DNA of 64,000 nucleotides from Gordonia zhenghanii (GTDB lineage: Bacteria; Actinomycetota; Actinomycetes; Mycobacteriales; Mycobacteriaceae), in NCBI RefSeq assembly GCF_021738965.1, contig NZ_JAKKOQ010000001.1, positions 186,001-250,000 on the forward strand, written 5' to 3'. This document shows, piece after piece, positions 1 to 9,106 of the stretch. Position numbers and translations under genes: made by a program. Below the pieces are notes generated by a model. That model made no database searches, was not told where the DNA came from, and was given only the letters and a program-made list of their open reading frames with translations. Position 1 is the stretch's first letter. Each line of letters opens with the position of its first letter.

Positions 1-325
1 ACCGATCGAGCAGGAACGAGATGTAGTACTCCTCGGCAATGTCGCTGGCTTCTGCGACGAGAAGCCTCTTGACGACGTGGCCCTTGATATCGAGCCCGAG
101 GATGTTTTCGGCGTGTGTCTGTGCGTCATCGGGGGTTGCGGCGTACTTGACGCCACCCGCCTTGCCGCGTCCGCCGACCTTGACCTGCGCCTTGATCATG
201 ACGGGCTTGCCGATTTCCTCGGCGATAGCTCGTGCATCAGCAGCAGTATCGGTCACCCGACCCGGTGTGGTGGGTACCCCATGCTTGGCGAACAGTTCCT
301 TCGCCTGGTATTCGAAGAGATCCAT
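1..325 (-). CDS. sucC: Succinyl-CoA synthetase beta subunit, N-terminal part (cut by window start)
   Basis: ADP-forming succinate-CoA ligase beta chain of the TCA cycle. The protein begins [20 protein letters not shown], the standard SucC N-terminus, followed by the ATP-grasp lysine region ([20 protein letters not shown]) at about residues 40-60. About 108 residues are visible and the rest lies off the window. The ATG is at 325-323. In mycobacteria sucC-sucD lies next to the M23 peptidase and uvrD1 genes, as here. The 221 bases between this start and the peptidase at 547 must hold the sucC promoter; I see no distinctive box there. Confidence 0.95.
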   Translation of the reverse strand, partial: MDLFEYQAKELFAKHGVPTTPGRVTDTAADARAIAEEIGKPVMIKAQVKVGGRGKAGGVKYAATPDDAQTHAENILGLDIKGHVVKRLLVAEASDIAEEYYISFLLDR

Positions 326-546
326 TCAGCTCACCATCTGAAGTAAGTTTCGTCCGCTTCGGTGTAACGCGGACCATAACGGACTGTAATCCTGTTGCCG
401 TCGTCGCCTCACACTCGGTGCCGACCTTGTGCCCCATCTCACTCGGTCGTCGCGCAAGGTGGACTTAAGACGGACTCTTGGTTACCGTCAACTGGGTTGG
501 TAACAGGATGGTCACAGGACCAGGCACGATATGAGGTGAGCAGACG

Positions 547-1494
547 GTGGCAGTTGGTAGCGCGATGCGCTCGGAGACCCTCACTCCTCCACCGGTCGAT
601 CAGCCCGCAACCCGTGACATCCCGCTTCCGTCTCGCCGACTCCGCATCGGCCTCGGCTCCGAGCCGCTGGACTCCGCTGTCTCGACCTCCGAGATCCCCG
701 TCGCCGCCGACGAGGTCCCCGCGACGCAGGGCGCTGTAGTTCCGTCCGGCCCGAAGCCCGTATCCGGTGGACGCCACCGTCTTGCCGCGCCGTCGTCCGC
801 GCTGAAAGCGCGCACCGCGCTCGTCGCGATGGCCGCAGGCGCCGGCGCGTTCGCCCTCGCCGGACCCAGCATCGACCAGGCCAAGCCCGCTCCGGAACCG
901 GCCCCCGAGCCGCAGGTCGCCTCCGACGTCGCGCTCGCCGCATCCGGCACCGGCGACGACCTCGGACCGGGCGTCGCGGCATCGCTCCCCGAATCGGACA
1001 TGAGCGTGTTCGACGATCAGCTCCCACAGGGCACCAAGATCGCCAAGAAGAAAGAAGCGGCCCGCCAGGCAGCACTCAAGCCTGAGGTGACGAGCCCGCT
1101 CCCCATGGGGACCTACGACTTGACCTCCGCGTTCGCTCCGCGCTGGGGCGCCTTCCACGGCGGCATCGACCTGGCCGCTCCGCTCGGCACCCCGATCCAC
1201 GCCGCGACCGACGGCGTCGTCGTCGAAGCCGGACCGGCTTCCGGTTACGGCAACTGGGTGCAGCTCAAGGCCCCCGACGGCACGGTCACGATGTACGGCC
1301 ACATGTCGTCGTCGGGCGTGCAAGTCCAGAAGGGCGACAAGGTGACCGCGGGCGACATCATCGCACTCGTCGGCAGCGAAGGCTTCTCCACCGGACCGCA
1401 CTGCCACTTCGAGGTGTGGAAAGACGGGAAGATGAAGGTCGACCCCGCCGTCTGGCTCGCCTCCAAGGGCGTGCGCCTCTCCGCTCTGCACTAG
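547..1494 (+). CDS. M23-family peptidoglycan metalloendopeptidase, membrane-anchored
   Basis: LytM-type endopeptidase expected to cut peptidoglycan peptides. A hydrophobic stretch at about residues 95-112 follows a basic segment and looks like a signal anchor. An Ala/Pro/Glu-rich linker follows, and the M23 domain fills residues 190-310. Both zinc motifs are present: HxxxD (FHGGIDLAAPLG) and HxH (GPHCHFEVW), so the enzyme should be active. The GTG at 547 has GAGGTGAGC upstream; an ATG at 565 is an alternative. It corresponds to M. tuberculosis Rv0950c by position and type. It converges on uvrD1, and the gap holds a repeat cluster. Confidence 0.9.
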   Translation: MAVGSAMRSETLTPPPVDQPATRDIPLPSRRLRIGLGSEPLDSAVSTSEIPVAADEVPATQGAVVPSGPKPVSGGRHRLAAPSSALKARTALVAMAAGAGAFALAGPSIDQAKPAPEPAPEPQVASDVALAASGTGDDLGPGVAASLPESDMSVFDDQLPQGTKIAKKKEAARQAALKPEVTSPLPMGTYDLTSAFAPRWGAFHGGIDLAAPLGTPIHAATDGVVVEAGPASGYGNWVQLKAPDGTVTMYGHMSSSGVQVQKGDKVTAGDIIALVGSEGFSTGPHCHFEVWKDGKMKVDPAVWLASKGVRLSALH

Positions 1495-1524
1495 TTTTTC
1501 GCTCGCTGATCGGGCCCTCCCCGC

Positions 1525-1627
1525 CGATCGAGCCCTTCGACTCCGCTCAGGAGAACCGGGGTCGAGATCCTCACCAGGTTTCGACACGCCTCGTCGCTAG
1601 CGCTCCTCGACGGCTCAACCAACTACA
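1525..1627. repeat. Dispersed palindromic repeat, variant copies
   Basis: Two related units lie between the convergent peptidase and helicase genes. One contains TTCGACTCCGCTCAGGAGAA flanked by GATCGAGCC and GTCGAGATCC; a near-identical unit occurs at 48800-48850. The other begins GGTTTCGACACGCCTCG and ends GACGGCTCAACCA. Both share the TCGACTCC/TCGAC architecture of the main repeat family. Confidence 0.7.
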
Positions 1628-1682
1628 CGGGCAGCGCTTACAAAGGCCGCGACCCGCGGCACCTCAACCAGGCAAAAGGCCC

Positions 1683-4142
1683 TTACAGCTTCTCGCCCGG
1701 CAGTCCGCCTGCGGTCATCAGCGTGACTCGGCCGACGCTGCCGCCGAAGTCGAAGGTGATCCGCTCGGTGATTCCGGTGCCCTCTTTCGCAACGGCCTTG
1801 CCCATCCCGAATTTGGGGTGATTCATGCGGTCGCCGATGTCGTAGTGCACGGCCGTGTTGCGCGGGCGAGCGCGACCGGAGTCGCCGAACGACGAACCGC
1901 CGAACGAACTGCTTCCGCCGCTCGAATACCCGAACGCACCGCCCCGTGATTCACGGGGTGCGCGACGCGGCTCGGTGCGTCGCCAATCGATGAGATGTTG
2001 CGGGATCTCTTGCAGGAAGCGCGATTCCGGGTTCGACACCGGCTGCCCCCACGACGCGCGCGACATCGCGCGTGTCAGGTAGAGGCGCTGCCGAGCCCGG
2101 GTGATGCCGACGTAGGCGAGGCGTCGTTCCTCGCTGAGCTCGTTCGGATCCCCGAGCGCGCGCATGTGCGGGAAGTGCCCGTCCTCCCACCCGGTGACGA
2201 ACACGACCGGGAACTCGAGACCCTTCGCGGTGTGCAACGTCATCATCGTGACGACGCCGTCGCCTTCGTCGGGAACCTGGTCGGCGTCGGCGACGAGCGA
2301 GACCTTCTCCAGGAACGCCGCCAGCGACCCGGGCTCGGGCTCCCCGTCCTCCGCGGGCGTCGGAGCCTCGGGATCGGGCTCGACGTCCTCCTCGTCGCGC
2401 TGAGCGGCCTCCACACTGAAGTCGCGGGCGACGGCGACGAGTTCGTTGATGTTGTCCAGGCGCGCCCCGTCCTGCGGGTCGTTGGACGATTCGAGCTCGT
2501 CCCGATATCCGGAGCGGTCGATGATCGCGTCGACGAGGTCGCCGATGTCCGCGCCCTCGGTCGTGGCGTCGGCGACGGCTTCGTCACCTGCGCCGAATGC
2601 CATCAGGAAATCGCTGCGGAGCCCTTCGATGAGTTGGACGAACCCGGTGATCTGCTTGACGGCTCGCGTGTTGAGGAGTGCGACCCGGTTCTCGGTGGCG
2701 TCCAGGAGCCCTTGATAGAAGCTGACGCCGAGGTTCTCGGCGTGGACAGCGACGCAGGCTTCGGCGCGGTCGCCGATGCCGCGGCGCGGCGTGTTGAGGA
2801 TGCGGCGCAGGCTCACCTGGTCGTCGGGGTTGGAGACCACGCGCAGGTAGGCGACGATGTCGCGGACCTCTTTGCGCTCATAGAACTTGGTCCCGCCGAC
2901 CACCTTGTACGGCATGCCGTGCCGGACGAACACTTCTTCCAACGCTCGCGATCCGGTGTTGGTCCGGTAGAACACCGCGATGTCGGAGTACGTGTGGCTG
3001 GCCGAGCCGCCGATCGAATAGTCGACGAGCTGCTCGATCTCCTTGGCGATGAAAGCGGCCTCGTCGCGGTCGGAGTCGGCGACGTATCCGGTGATGAGCT
3101 CGCCGTCGCCGGAGTCGGTCCACAGCCGCTTCTCCCGACGCCCGGTGTTGCGCGAGATGACGGAGTTCGCCGCCGACAGGATGGTCTGCGTCGACCGGTA
3201 ATTCTGTTCGAGCAGGATGGTCTCGGCGTCCGGATAGTCGCGCTCGAACTCTTCGATGTTGCGGATCGTCGCACCGCGGAACGCGTAGATCGACTGGTCG
3301 GCGTCACCGACGACGCACAGGCCGGACGGCTCGACGCCCGCCTCGCTTGTCTCGTACCCCACGAGTTCGCGCACGAACATGTACTGGGCGTGGTTGGTGT
3401 CCTGGTACTCGTCGACGAGCACGTGACGGAAGCGTCGACGGTAGTACTCGGCGATCTCGGGGTGACGCTGCAGCAGCGACACCGTCTCGCCGATCAGGTC
3501 GTCGAAGTCGAAGGCGTTGGCCGCGGCGAGACGACGCTGGTATTCGGCATAGATCTCGGTGATCGTCAGCGCCGTCGGATCGGGCTGCTCTTCCGCGGAG
3601 ACCTGCGCGGCGGCCTCGTCCGGCTCGACGAGTTCGTTCTTGTAGTTGGAGATCACGGTGCCGACGCCGCGCGGACTGAACTTCTTCGGGTCGAGTCCGA
3701 GGTCGCGGACCACCATCCCGAGAAGTCGTCGGGAGTCGTCGGCGTCGTAGATCGAGAAGTTGGAGTTGCGGTTGCCGAGCAGCGCCGACTGCGCGCGGAG
3801 AATCCGCACGCACGTCGAGTGGAACGTCGACACCCACATGTAGGCGGCGCGCGGTCCGACGAGGTCGATGACACGCTCGCGCATCTCGGCGGCAGCCTTG
3901 TTGGTGAACGTGATCGCCAGGATCTGGCCCGGTGTCACGTCCCGTTCGGCCAGCAGGAACGCGATGCGGCGAGTCAGCACCGCGGTCTTCCCCGATCCCG
4001 CGCCGGCGACGATCAGCAGCGGCGCACCGAGGTGGACGACCGCTGCCCGCTGCTGCGGGTTGAGCCCGTCGAGCAACTCCCGACCACGGTCGGTGAGATC
4101 GGTGTCGGCGGTGGCGAGGGCAGAAGTATTCGAGGAGTTCAT
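1683..4142 (-). CDS. uvrD1: UvrD/PcrA-family ATP-dependent DNA helicase
   Basis: Superfamily 1A 3'-5' helicase for nucleotide excision and recombination repair. Helicase motifs appear in order: Q motif (LNPQQRAAV), Walker A (GAGSGKT, about residue 50), Walker B (DEYQDTN), motif III (GDADQSIYAFRGA), motif IV (QNYRST) and motif V/VI (TLHTAKGLEF; YVGITRARQRLYL). The C-terminal 60 residues (VHYDIGDRMNHPKFG onward) look like the Tudor-like RNA-polymerase-binding domain of PcrA/UvrD1. The length of 819 aa is slightly above M. tuberculosis UvrD1. Before that domain there is a Ser/Gly-rich linker. Confidence 0.95.
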   Translation of the reverse strand: MNSSNTSALATADTDLTDRGRELLDGLNPQQRAAVVHLGAPLLIVAGAGSGKTAVLTRRIAFLLAERDVTPGQILAITFTNKAAAEMRERVIDLVGPRAAYMWVSTFHSTCVRILRAQSALLGNRNSNFSIYDADDSRRLLGMVVRDLGLDPKKFSPRGVGTVISNYKNELVEPDEAAAQVSAEEQPDPTALTITEIYAEYQRRLAAANAFDFDDLIGETVSLLQRHPEIAEYYRRRFRHVLVDEYQDTNHAQYMFVRELVGYETSEAGVEPSGLCVVGDADQSIYAFRGATIRNIEEFERDYPDAETILLEQNYRSTQTILSAANSVISRNTGRREKRLWTDSGDGELITGYVADSDRDEAAFIAKEIEQLVDYSIGGSASHTYSDIAVFYRTNTGSRALEEVFVRHGMPYKVVGGTKFYERKEVRDIVAYLRVVSNPDDQVSLRRILNTPRRGIGDRAEACVAVHAENLGVSFYQGLLDATENRVALLNTRAVKQITGFVQLIEGLRSDFLMAFGAGDEAVADATTEGADIGDLVDAIIDRSGYRDELESSNDPQDGARLDNINELVAVARDFSVEAAQRDEEDVEPDPEAPTPAEDGEPEPGSLAAFLEKVSLVADADQVPDEGDGVVTMMTLHTAKGLEFPVVFVTGWEDGHFPHMRALGDPNELSEERRLAYVGITRARQRLYLTRAMSRASWGQPVSNPESRFLQEIPQHLIDWRRTEPRRAPRESRGGAFGYSSGGSSSFGGSSFGDSGRARPRNTAVHYDIGDRMNHPKFGMGKAVAKEGTGITERITFDFGGSVGRVTLMTAGGLPGEKL

Positions 4143-4193
4143 CGCCTAGTCAGGCTACCCGCGGGGTCCGACACGGCAGGCGTCCCGGGGTCG

Positions 4194-6020
4194 TCACGGG
4201 GCCAGTCCGGCCATGACCGGAAGGCCGACCCGACCTTCGCCCGTGTGCAGCCGAAGCCCCGGGGTGACGGGGCGGATCTGAACAGCGTCGCCGTGGCCGG
4301 TCAGCTGCGCGTAGACGACGTGCAGCCCCGACTGGACGGGGATGCGCAACGCCTCGCCGCCGTCCAGCCGTAGTTCGATCTCGCCGTCGCGGTCGGCGCA
4401 GTAGCTGATCTGCAGCGTCCACTGGACGTCGATGAGTGGTCCGTCGAGCGGAACCCGTACCGGCCCGGTGATTCCGGGCTTGCGACAGGAGCCCTCGCTG
4501 GGCTCCATGGTCCTCGAGCGGGTCACGCTGCCCTGGACCGCTTTGCCGGTCGGGTCGAGGACGACGAGGTCGTCGGTGTACGAGCCGAACTCGGGTCGAT
4601 CGGGCAGTCGCCCGAAGATACGGCTGATCTGATTGTCCGGGTAGGTCACGGGGAGCAGGATCTCCAAGGGGACCGACTGGTCGAACATGGTGCGGCCCGC
4701 GTTGTCCTTCATCGCCTGCCGCGCGTTGGCCAGATAGTCGGACGTCGGATCGTCGCGCCACGTGGTGGAGAATGCGCTCGTCGCGATCATCGACGAGATC
4801 ACCAGCAGAACAGCGCCGACGGCGACGACGATCGCCGGGCGACGGTCCGGTTCGGCAGGCACCGCGTGCGTGCCGGTGCTCGCCGGGGCCGCAGCGATGA
4901 ACGCGAACGCGATCGTGATGACGAGGGCCGTGTCGGGCAGGTAGCGCATCGTCTGCGCGAGTTCGAGGGCGGTGTTCTCGCCCGAGCGGTTCCACATGAC
5001 GGGGATCTGCGCGACGACCGCGTAGATCGCTGCGCACACCCACACGGCGACGACGCCGCGTCGAGCGCGGACCGTCGCGACCACGAGCACCGCGATCACC
5101 ACCCAGCCGAGGACGATCATCCACACGGGAGCGAACCCCATCGGCGGCGACGGCACCCACCGCTCCCAATGCCACGGTCCGCCGACCATCGCCGGGACGA
5201 TCGCGTCGTTCACACTCCGCCACACCAGGTGCGCGGCCTGCGAGATCGAATGACTTCCCGTGGTCGCGGTGGTCGTCGCGAGGAACAGGACCGCCCAGGC
5301 GACGAACACCACGGCGAGCACCGCCCACAGCCGGCGAGCCCGCATGAACGCGACGGTCAGCGGCGAAGTCCGGAAGTCGGCGGCCTGCTCCTCGTACTTG
5401 TTCGTCGGACGGCGAGCGGCCAGCACCGCGGCGACGAACGCGACCGGCAGGATCAGCAACGACTTCTCGAAGAACGCGAGAGCCACCACGAAGGCGATCG
5501 CAGCGCACACGACGAGCCGAGTGCGACGCGCACCCGTCACATCGTCGCGCACGAGCAGTACGACGGTGCCGACGATGTACGCGAGCGCGGCCTGCATCGG
5601 CAATGTGTTGAGGCCCGCGGCCCACCACACGTATGCGCTGATCGTCATCGGCACGAACAGGTAGAAGGCGAATGCTGCGAGAGCGCCGACTCCGGCACGC
5701 GGCGCGATGATCCGGATCATCCGCCACACCGCGAGCGACGCGATCGCCTGCAGGACGACGAGAGTCGCGGCGGGCAGCCACCACTGGATCGGGGCGATCA
5801 CCGTCGACACCCCGGCCACCAGGAACGCGCCGGGCATCAGGTGCCCGTCGTGGCTGGTTCCGAGATAGTCCCAACTGAGGATCGGGTCGCTGGACGCCTG
5901 CGCGATGAGGACGAGGTCGTCCCAATAGAAGTCGCCGCGTGCGACGAGCCAGGCTCGCACGACGAGTTGCGCGACGAGGAGCGCGACGGCGATGGGAACG
6001 AGCTTGCGAGCCTGAAGCAT
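4194..6020 (-). CDS. Polytopic membrane protein, possible GT-C-type glycosyltransferase
   Basis: A 608-residue protein with about ten or more hydrophobic segments over its first 430 residues and a soluble C-terminal domain of about 170 residues that looks beta-rich. After the first membrane segment comes FYWDDLVLI and then SHDGHLMPGAF; an acidic pair at this position is typical of polyprenyl-phosphate-sugar-dependent GT-C transferases, but sequence alone does not prove that activity. I chose ATG 6020 (MLQARKLVPI) because GCGGGG lies just upstream; a GTG at 6071 in frame would add 17 residues. It lies between uvrD1 and a divergent chorismate mutase gene. Confidence 0.7.
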   Translation of the reverse strand: MLQARKLVPIAVALLVAQLVVRAWLVARGDFYWDDLVLIAQASSDPILSWDYLGTSHDGHLMPGAFLVAGVSTVIAPIQWWLPAATLVVLQAIASLAVWRMIRIIAPRAGVGALAAFAFYLFVPMTISAYVWWAAGLNTLPMQAALAYIVGTVVLLVRDDVTGARRTRLVVCAAIAFVVALAFFEKSLLILPVAFVAAVLAARRPTNKYEEQAADFRTSPLTVAFMRARRLWAVLAVVFVAWAVLFLATTTATTGSHSISQAAHLVWRSVNDAIVPAMVGGPWHWERWVPSPPMGFAPVWMIVLGWVVIAVLVVATVRARRGVVAVWVCAAIYAVVAQIPVMWNRSGENTALELAQTMRYLPDTALVITIAFAFIAAAPASTGTHAVPAEPDRRPAIVVAVGAVLLVISSMIATSAFSTTWRDDPTSDYLANARQAMKDNAGRTMFDQSVPLEILLPVTYPDNQISRIFGRLPDRPEFGSYTDDLVVLDPTGKAVQGSVTRSRTMEPSEGSCRKPGITGPVRVPLDGPLIDVQWTLQISYCADRDGEIELRLDGGEALRIPVQSGLHVVYAQLTGHGDAVQIRPVTPGLRLHTGEGRVGLPVMAGLAP

Positions 6021-6110
6021 CCCCGCATTGTCCCACCCGGCCGCCGCCGACTGTCGCCCCACGCCGGTCACACGACATACGACCGCGTGCGCGTGGCAAA
6101 ATCAATCGAT

Positions 6111-6500
6111 GTGACTGAGCCAACCGACCCGGCGGACCGGGACAGGGACACTGACGGCGGGGACACTGACGGCGGGGGAAACCCAGACAGCAGAAACACA
6201 GACAGCGGAAACACCGACACGGGAATCGAGGGCCTGAGCTCCGACGTCGCCGACCTCCCCGACGACATCGACACCCTGCGCCTGGAGATCGACCGGATGG
6301 ACGCGGTCATCCTGGCTGCGATCCAGCGCCGCAGCGCCGTCTCGAAGAAGATCGGCGCCTACCGGATGGCCACCGGCGGCACGCGTCTGGTCCACAGTCG
6401 TGAGGTGAAAGTACTCGACCGCTTCTCGGCCCTCGGCTCGGAGGGGCACACCCTGGCGATGCTGCTCCTGCGGCTGGGCCGCGGACCGCTCGGACGATAG
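6111..6500 (+). CDS. Chorismate mutase, AroQ class
   Basis: Converts chorismate to prephenate for Phe/Tyr synthesis. Residues 45-129 form the AroQ helical domain: LRLEIDRMDAVILAAIQRRS, then KKIGAYRM and a C-terminal helix, matching the small cytoplasmic mycobacterial mutase Rv0948c. The first 45 residues are a low-complexity Asp/Thr/Gly/Asn leader partly built from a 15-base tandem duplication (GGACACTGACGGCGG twice at about 6146-6175). The GTG at 6111 is my start; another in-frame GTG is at 6093. Synteny with uvrD1 and pgi supports a housekeeping role rather than one in the siderophore pathway. Confidence 0.85.
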   Translation: MTEPTDPADRDRDTDGGDTDGGGNPDSRNTDSGNTDTGIEGLSSDVADLPDDIDTLRLEIDRMDAVILAAIQRRSAVSKKIGAYRMATGGTRLVHSREVKVLDRFSALGSEGHTLAMLLLRLGRGPLGR

Positions 6501-6506
6501 AACTCG

Positions 6507-8189
6507 CTAGCGCCCTCGCTGGGCGCGGTACCAGCTGACCAACGCCTCGGTCGACGAGTCGTGCGACGGCGCAGGCTCCACCTCGTCGGTGAGCACGCCG
6601 ACGAGCGCGTTGGCCCGTTCCTTACCGAGCTGAACTCCCCACTGGTCGAACGGATCGATGCCCCAAACGACGGCCTTCACGAAGGTGATGTGCTCGTAGA
6701 GCGCGATGAGCTGACCGAGGACCGACGGCGTGAGACGCGGCGCGAGGATTGACGTCGACGGCCGGTTGCCCGGCATCACCATGTGCGGAATGCGCGAGGC
6801 GGGGACGTCTTCGGCGGCGATGTCGTCGGCCGTCTTCCCGAACGCGAGCACCTCGGTCTGCGCGAAGAAGTTCGCCATCAGAATGTCGTGCATGGAGCCG
6901 CCCGTCGCCCCGTCGAGGTCGTCGGTCGGCCGCGCGAAGCCGATGAAGTCCGCGGGCACCAGCCACGTCCCCTGGTGCAGCAGTTGATAGAACGCGTGCT
7001 GCCCGTTGGTTCCGGGCTCACCCCAGTAGACGGTGCCGGTCGCCGCCGTGACCGGACGCCCGCCCGCCGTGACCGACTTCCCGTTCGACTCCATCGTCAA
7101 CTGCTGCAGATACGCCGGGAACCGGTCGAGATCCTGCGCGTACGGGAGCACCGCCTGCGACTGCGCCTGGAAGAAGTTCGAGTACCAGAGGCCGATCATG
7201 CCGAGCAGGACCGGCGCGTTGCGTTCCAGCGGCTGCGTGCGAAAGTGCTCGTCGACGGCGTGGAAGCCTTCGAGGAACTCGGCGAACCGTTCCCGCCCGA
7301 CGGCGATCATCAGGCTCAGGCCGATCGCCGAGTCGACGGAGTAGCGGCCGCCGACCCACCCCCAGAACCCGAACATGTTGGCCGTGTCGATGCCGAACTT
7401 CGCGACTTCGTCGCCGTTGGTGCTGACCGCGACGAAGTGCTTGGCGACGACGTCGGAGTCGTCCTCGGCCACCCCGAGCCCGGCGAGCAACCAGCGTCGT
7501 GCCGCCACCGCGTTGGTGATGGTCTCCAATGTGGTGAACGTCTTCGATGCGACGACGACGAGCGTCGTCTCCGGGTCGAGGGGCTCGAGCGTGGACACGA
7601 TGTCGACTGGGTCGATGTTGGAGACGAAGTGGCAGCGCAGCCCGTCCTGGCGGTAGTGGCGAAGCGCGTCGTAGGCCATCGCGGGACCGAGGTCGCTGCC
7701 GCCGATCCCGACGTTGACGACGTCGGTGATCGCGCGGCCGGTGTGCCCGACCCACGCGCCGCTCCGCACGCGCTCGGCGAACTCGCCCATCGCGTCGAGC
7801 ACCGAGTGGACGTCGGCGACGACGTCCTGACCGTCGACCACCAGTGTCGCGTCCCTCGGCAGACGCAGCGCGATGTGCAGCGCGGCGCGGTCCTCCGACG
7901 TGTTGACGTGCTCGCCTGCGAACATCGCGTCGCGCTGCTCTTCCAGGCCGGCTTCACGGGCCAGACTCATCAGCAGTTCGAGCGTCTCCTCGGTGACGAG
8001 ATGCTTGGAGTAGTCGATGTGCAGATCGCCAGCGTCGACGACGAGCGACGAGCCGCGCTCGGGATCCATCGCGAACAGTTCGCGGAGGTGGAGAGCGTAG
8101 ACGTGCGGGTAGTGGGCGGCGAGCGCATGCCATGAGACCGTCGTCGTAATGTCGTATTCGCCGGTGACTTCGGTGTGAGAGCCCAACAT
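6507..8189 (-). CDS. pgi: Glucose-6-phosphate isomerase
   Basis: Interconverts glucose-6-phosphate and fructose-6-phosphate in glycolysis and gluconeogenesis. The 560-residue length is normal. Signature stretches are visible: [14 protein letters not shown], the sugar-phosphate loop [21 protein letters not shown], and the C-terminal [14 protein letters not shown] containing the conserved active-site lysine region. It converges with the chorismate mutase gene (6 bases between the stops). Confidence 0.97.
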   Translation of the reverse strand: MLGSHTEVTGEYDITTTVSWHALAAHYPHVYALHLRELFAMDPERGSSLVVDAGDLHIDYSKHLVTEETLELLMSLAREAGLEEQRDAMFAGEHVNTSEDRAALHIALRLPRDATLVVDGQDVVADVHSVLDAMGEFAERVRSGAWVGHTGRAITDVVNVGIGGSDLGPAMAYDALRHYRQDGLRCHFVSNIDPVDIVSTLEPLDPETTLVVVASKTFTTLETITNAVAARRWLLAGLGVAEDDSDVVAKHFVAVSTNGDEVAKFGIDTANMFGFWGWVGGRYSVDSAIGLSLMIAVGRERFAEFLEGFHAVDEHFRTQPLERNAPVLLGMIGLWYSNFFQAQSQAVLPYAQDLDRFPAYLQQLTMESNGKSVTAGGRPVTAATGTVYWGEPGTNGQHAFYQLLHQGTWLVPADFIGFARPTDDLDGATGGSMHDILMANFFAQTEVLAFGKTADDIAAEDVPASRIPHMVMPGNRPSTSILAPRLTPSVLGQLIALYEHITFVKAVVWGIDPFDQWGVQLGKERANALVGVLTDEVEPAPSHDSSTEALVSWYRAQRGR

Positions 8190-8234
8190 GACTCAACCCT
8201 ATGTGGTCGCGGCCACCTCTGCCCTTCGGAGAGG

Positions 8235-8975
8235 TCAGACGAGGCGGGCGCTGACCGCGTCCGGGAGGTAGCGAAGGGCCCACGAGATCGGGGTCCACGG
8301 CCACCCCGGGACGGCTGCCCGCGCGGGTTCGGCTTCGATGGCTTTCACCATCGCGGCGACACCGGTCGCGGTGTCGGTCATCATCGACGTCTTCACGCCG
8401 CGGTTGATGTCGGTCTCGATGTAGCCGGGCAGCAGCACGGTCACGACGATCCCGGTCCCTTTCAACTCCGCCTGCAGTCCCTGGCCGAGAGTGGCCAATC
8501 CAGCCTTGGACGCCGAGTAGGCGGCCTGCGCCTTGGGCAACCCGCGGACGGCGCTCATCGAGCTGACGAGGACCAGGTGACCGCTGTTCTGGGCGCGGAA
8601 GATCTCGAGCGCGGCCTCGATCTGGGTGAGGGCTCCGACCAGATTGGTCTGAACGGTCTCGATGTTGGCTGCCGCCTTGCCCGTCCCGATCGGAGCGCCT
8701 TTGCCGAGGCCTGCGTTGACGATGACGCGGTCCACACCGCCGAGCTCGTCGGCCAGCTGCCCGAACGTCGCGGGCACCGCGTCGACGTCGGTCACGTCGA
8801 GCTGCGCGACGGCGACTTCACGTGCCGACGGCGCCAGTTCGGCGGCCAACGACTCGAGGCGATCGAGGCGTCGTGCCGCCAGTCCGAGACTGCGTCCGCG
8901 GGCGGCGAACTCACGCGCCATCCCCTCTCCGAGTCCGGAGCTGGCGCCGGTGATGATGATCTTCTCGCGGGTCAT
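8235..8975 (-). CDS. Short-chain dehydrogenase/reductase
   Basis: Classical SDR of 246 residues, Rossmann fold. TGASSGLGEGMA binds the dinucleotide near residue 10, and the catalytic Ser/Tyr/Lys set is in SSMSAV and YSASKAGL. The substrate is unknown. I start at MTREKIIITG (8975) because this gives the usual SDR N-terminus right before the first strand; an upstream in-frame start at 9005 is less likely. By synteny next to pgi it corresponds to M. tuberculosis Rv0945. Confidence 0.88.
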   Translation of the reverse strand: MTREKIIITGASSGLGEGMAREFAARGRSLGLAARRLDRLESLAAELAPSAREVAVAQLDVTDVDAVPATFGQLADELGGVDRVIVNAGLGKGAPIGTGKAAANIETVQTNLVGALTQIEAALEIFRAQNSGHLVLVSSMSAVRGLPKAQAAYSASKAGLATLGQGLQAELKGTGIVVTVLLPGYIETDINRGVKTSMMTDTATGVAAMVKAIEAEPARAAVPGWPWTPISWALRYLPDAVSARLV

Positions 8976-9001
8976 AACGGCGAATATACCGATGGCGGTT
9001 G

Positions 9002-9061
9002 CCATATCGTGATGCGGTGATATGGGCGGTACCTCTTCTTTAGTGTGACGTACACCTGTAC
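9002..9061. promoter_or_regulatory. Two candidate operators between the SDR and DUF4185 genes
   Basis: The inverted repeat CCATATC/GATATGG (9002-9008 and 9019-9025, 10-base spacer) and the near-perfect palindrome GTACACCTGTAC (9050-9061) lie in the 131-base divergent gap. Both have the size of dimeric repressor sites. No regulator gene is adjacent, so assignment is open. Confidence 0.35.
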
Positions 9062-9106
9062 AAATGATTCAGACCGAACTATCCCCCGTCAGAGGACCCG
9101 ACCGCG

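Noticed and set aside
326-546. Possible small gene or riboswitch between sucC and the M23 gene
   Set aside because: No frame with a ribosome site and no recognisable aptamer pattern; treated as promoter space.
1995-4373. Very long plus-strand frame opposite uvrD1
   Set aside because: It is a mirror of the helicase codons in GC-rich DNA; no recognisable domain.
4866-6110. Long plus-strand reading frame upstream of the chorismate mutase
   Set aside because: It is antisense to the membrane protein gene, has Arg/His-rich shadow composition, and no homology is recognisable until the mutase start.
6111-6500. Chorismate mutase as part of salicylate synthesis for the siderophore
   Set aside because: It is an AroQ mutase in conserved housekeeping synteny with uvrD1 and pgi, about 8 kb outside the iron-boxed island; it does not make salicylate.
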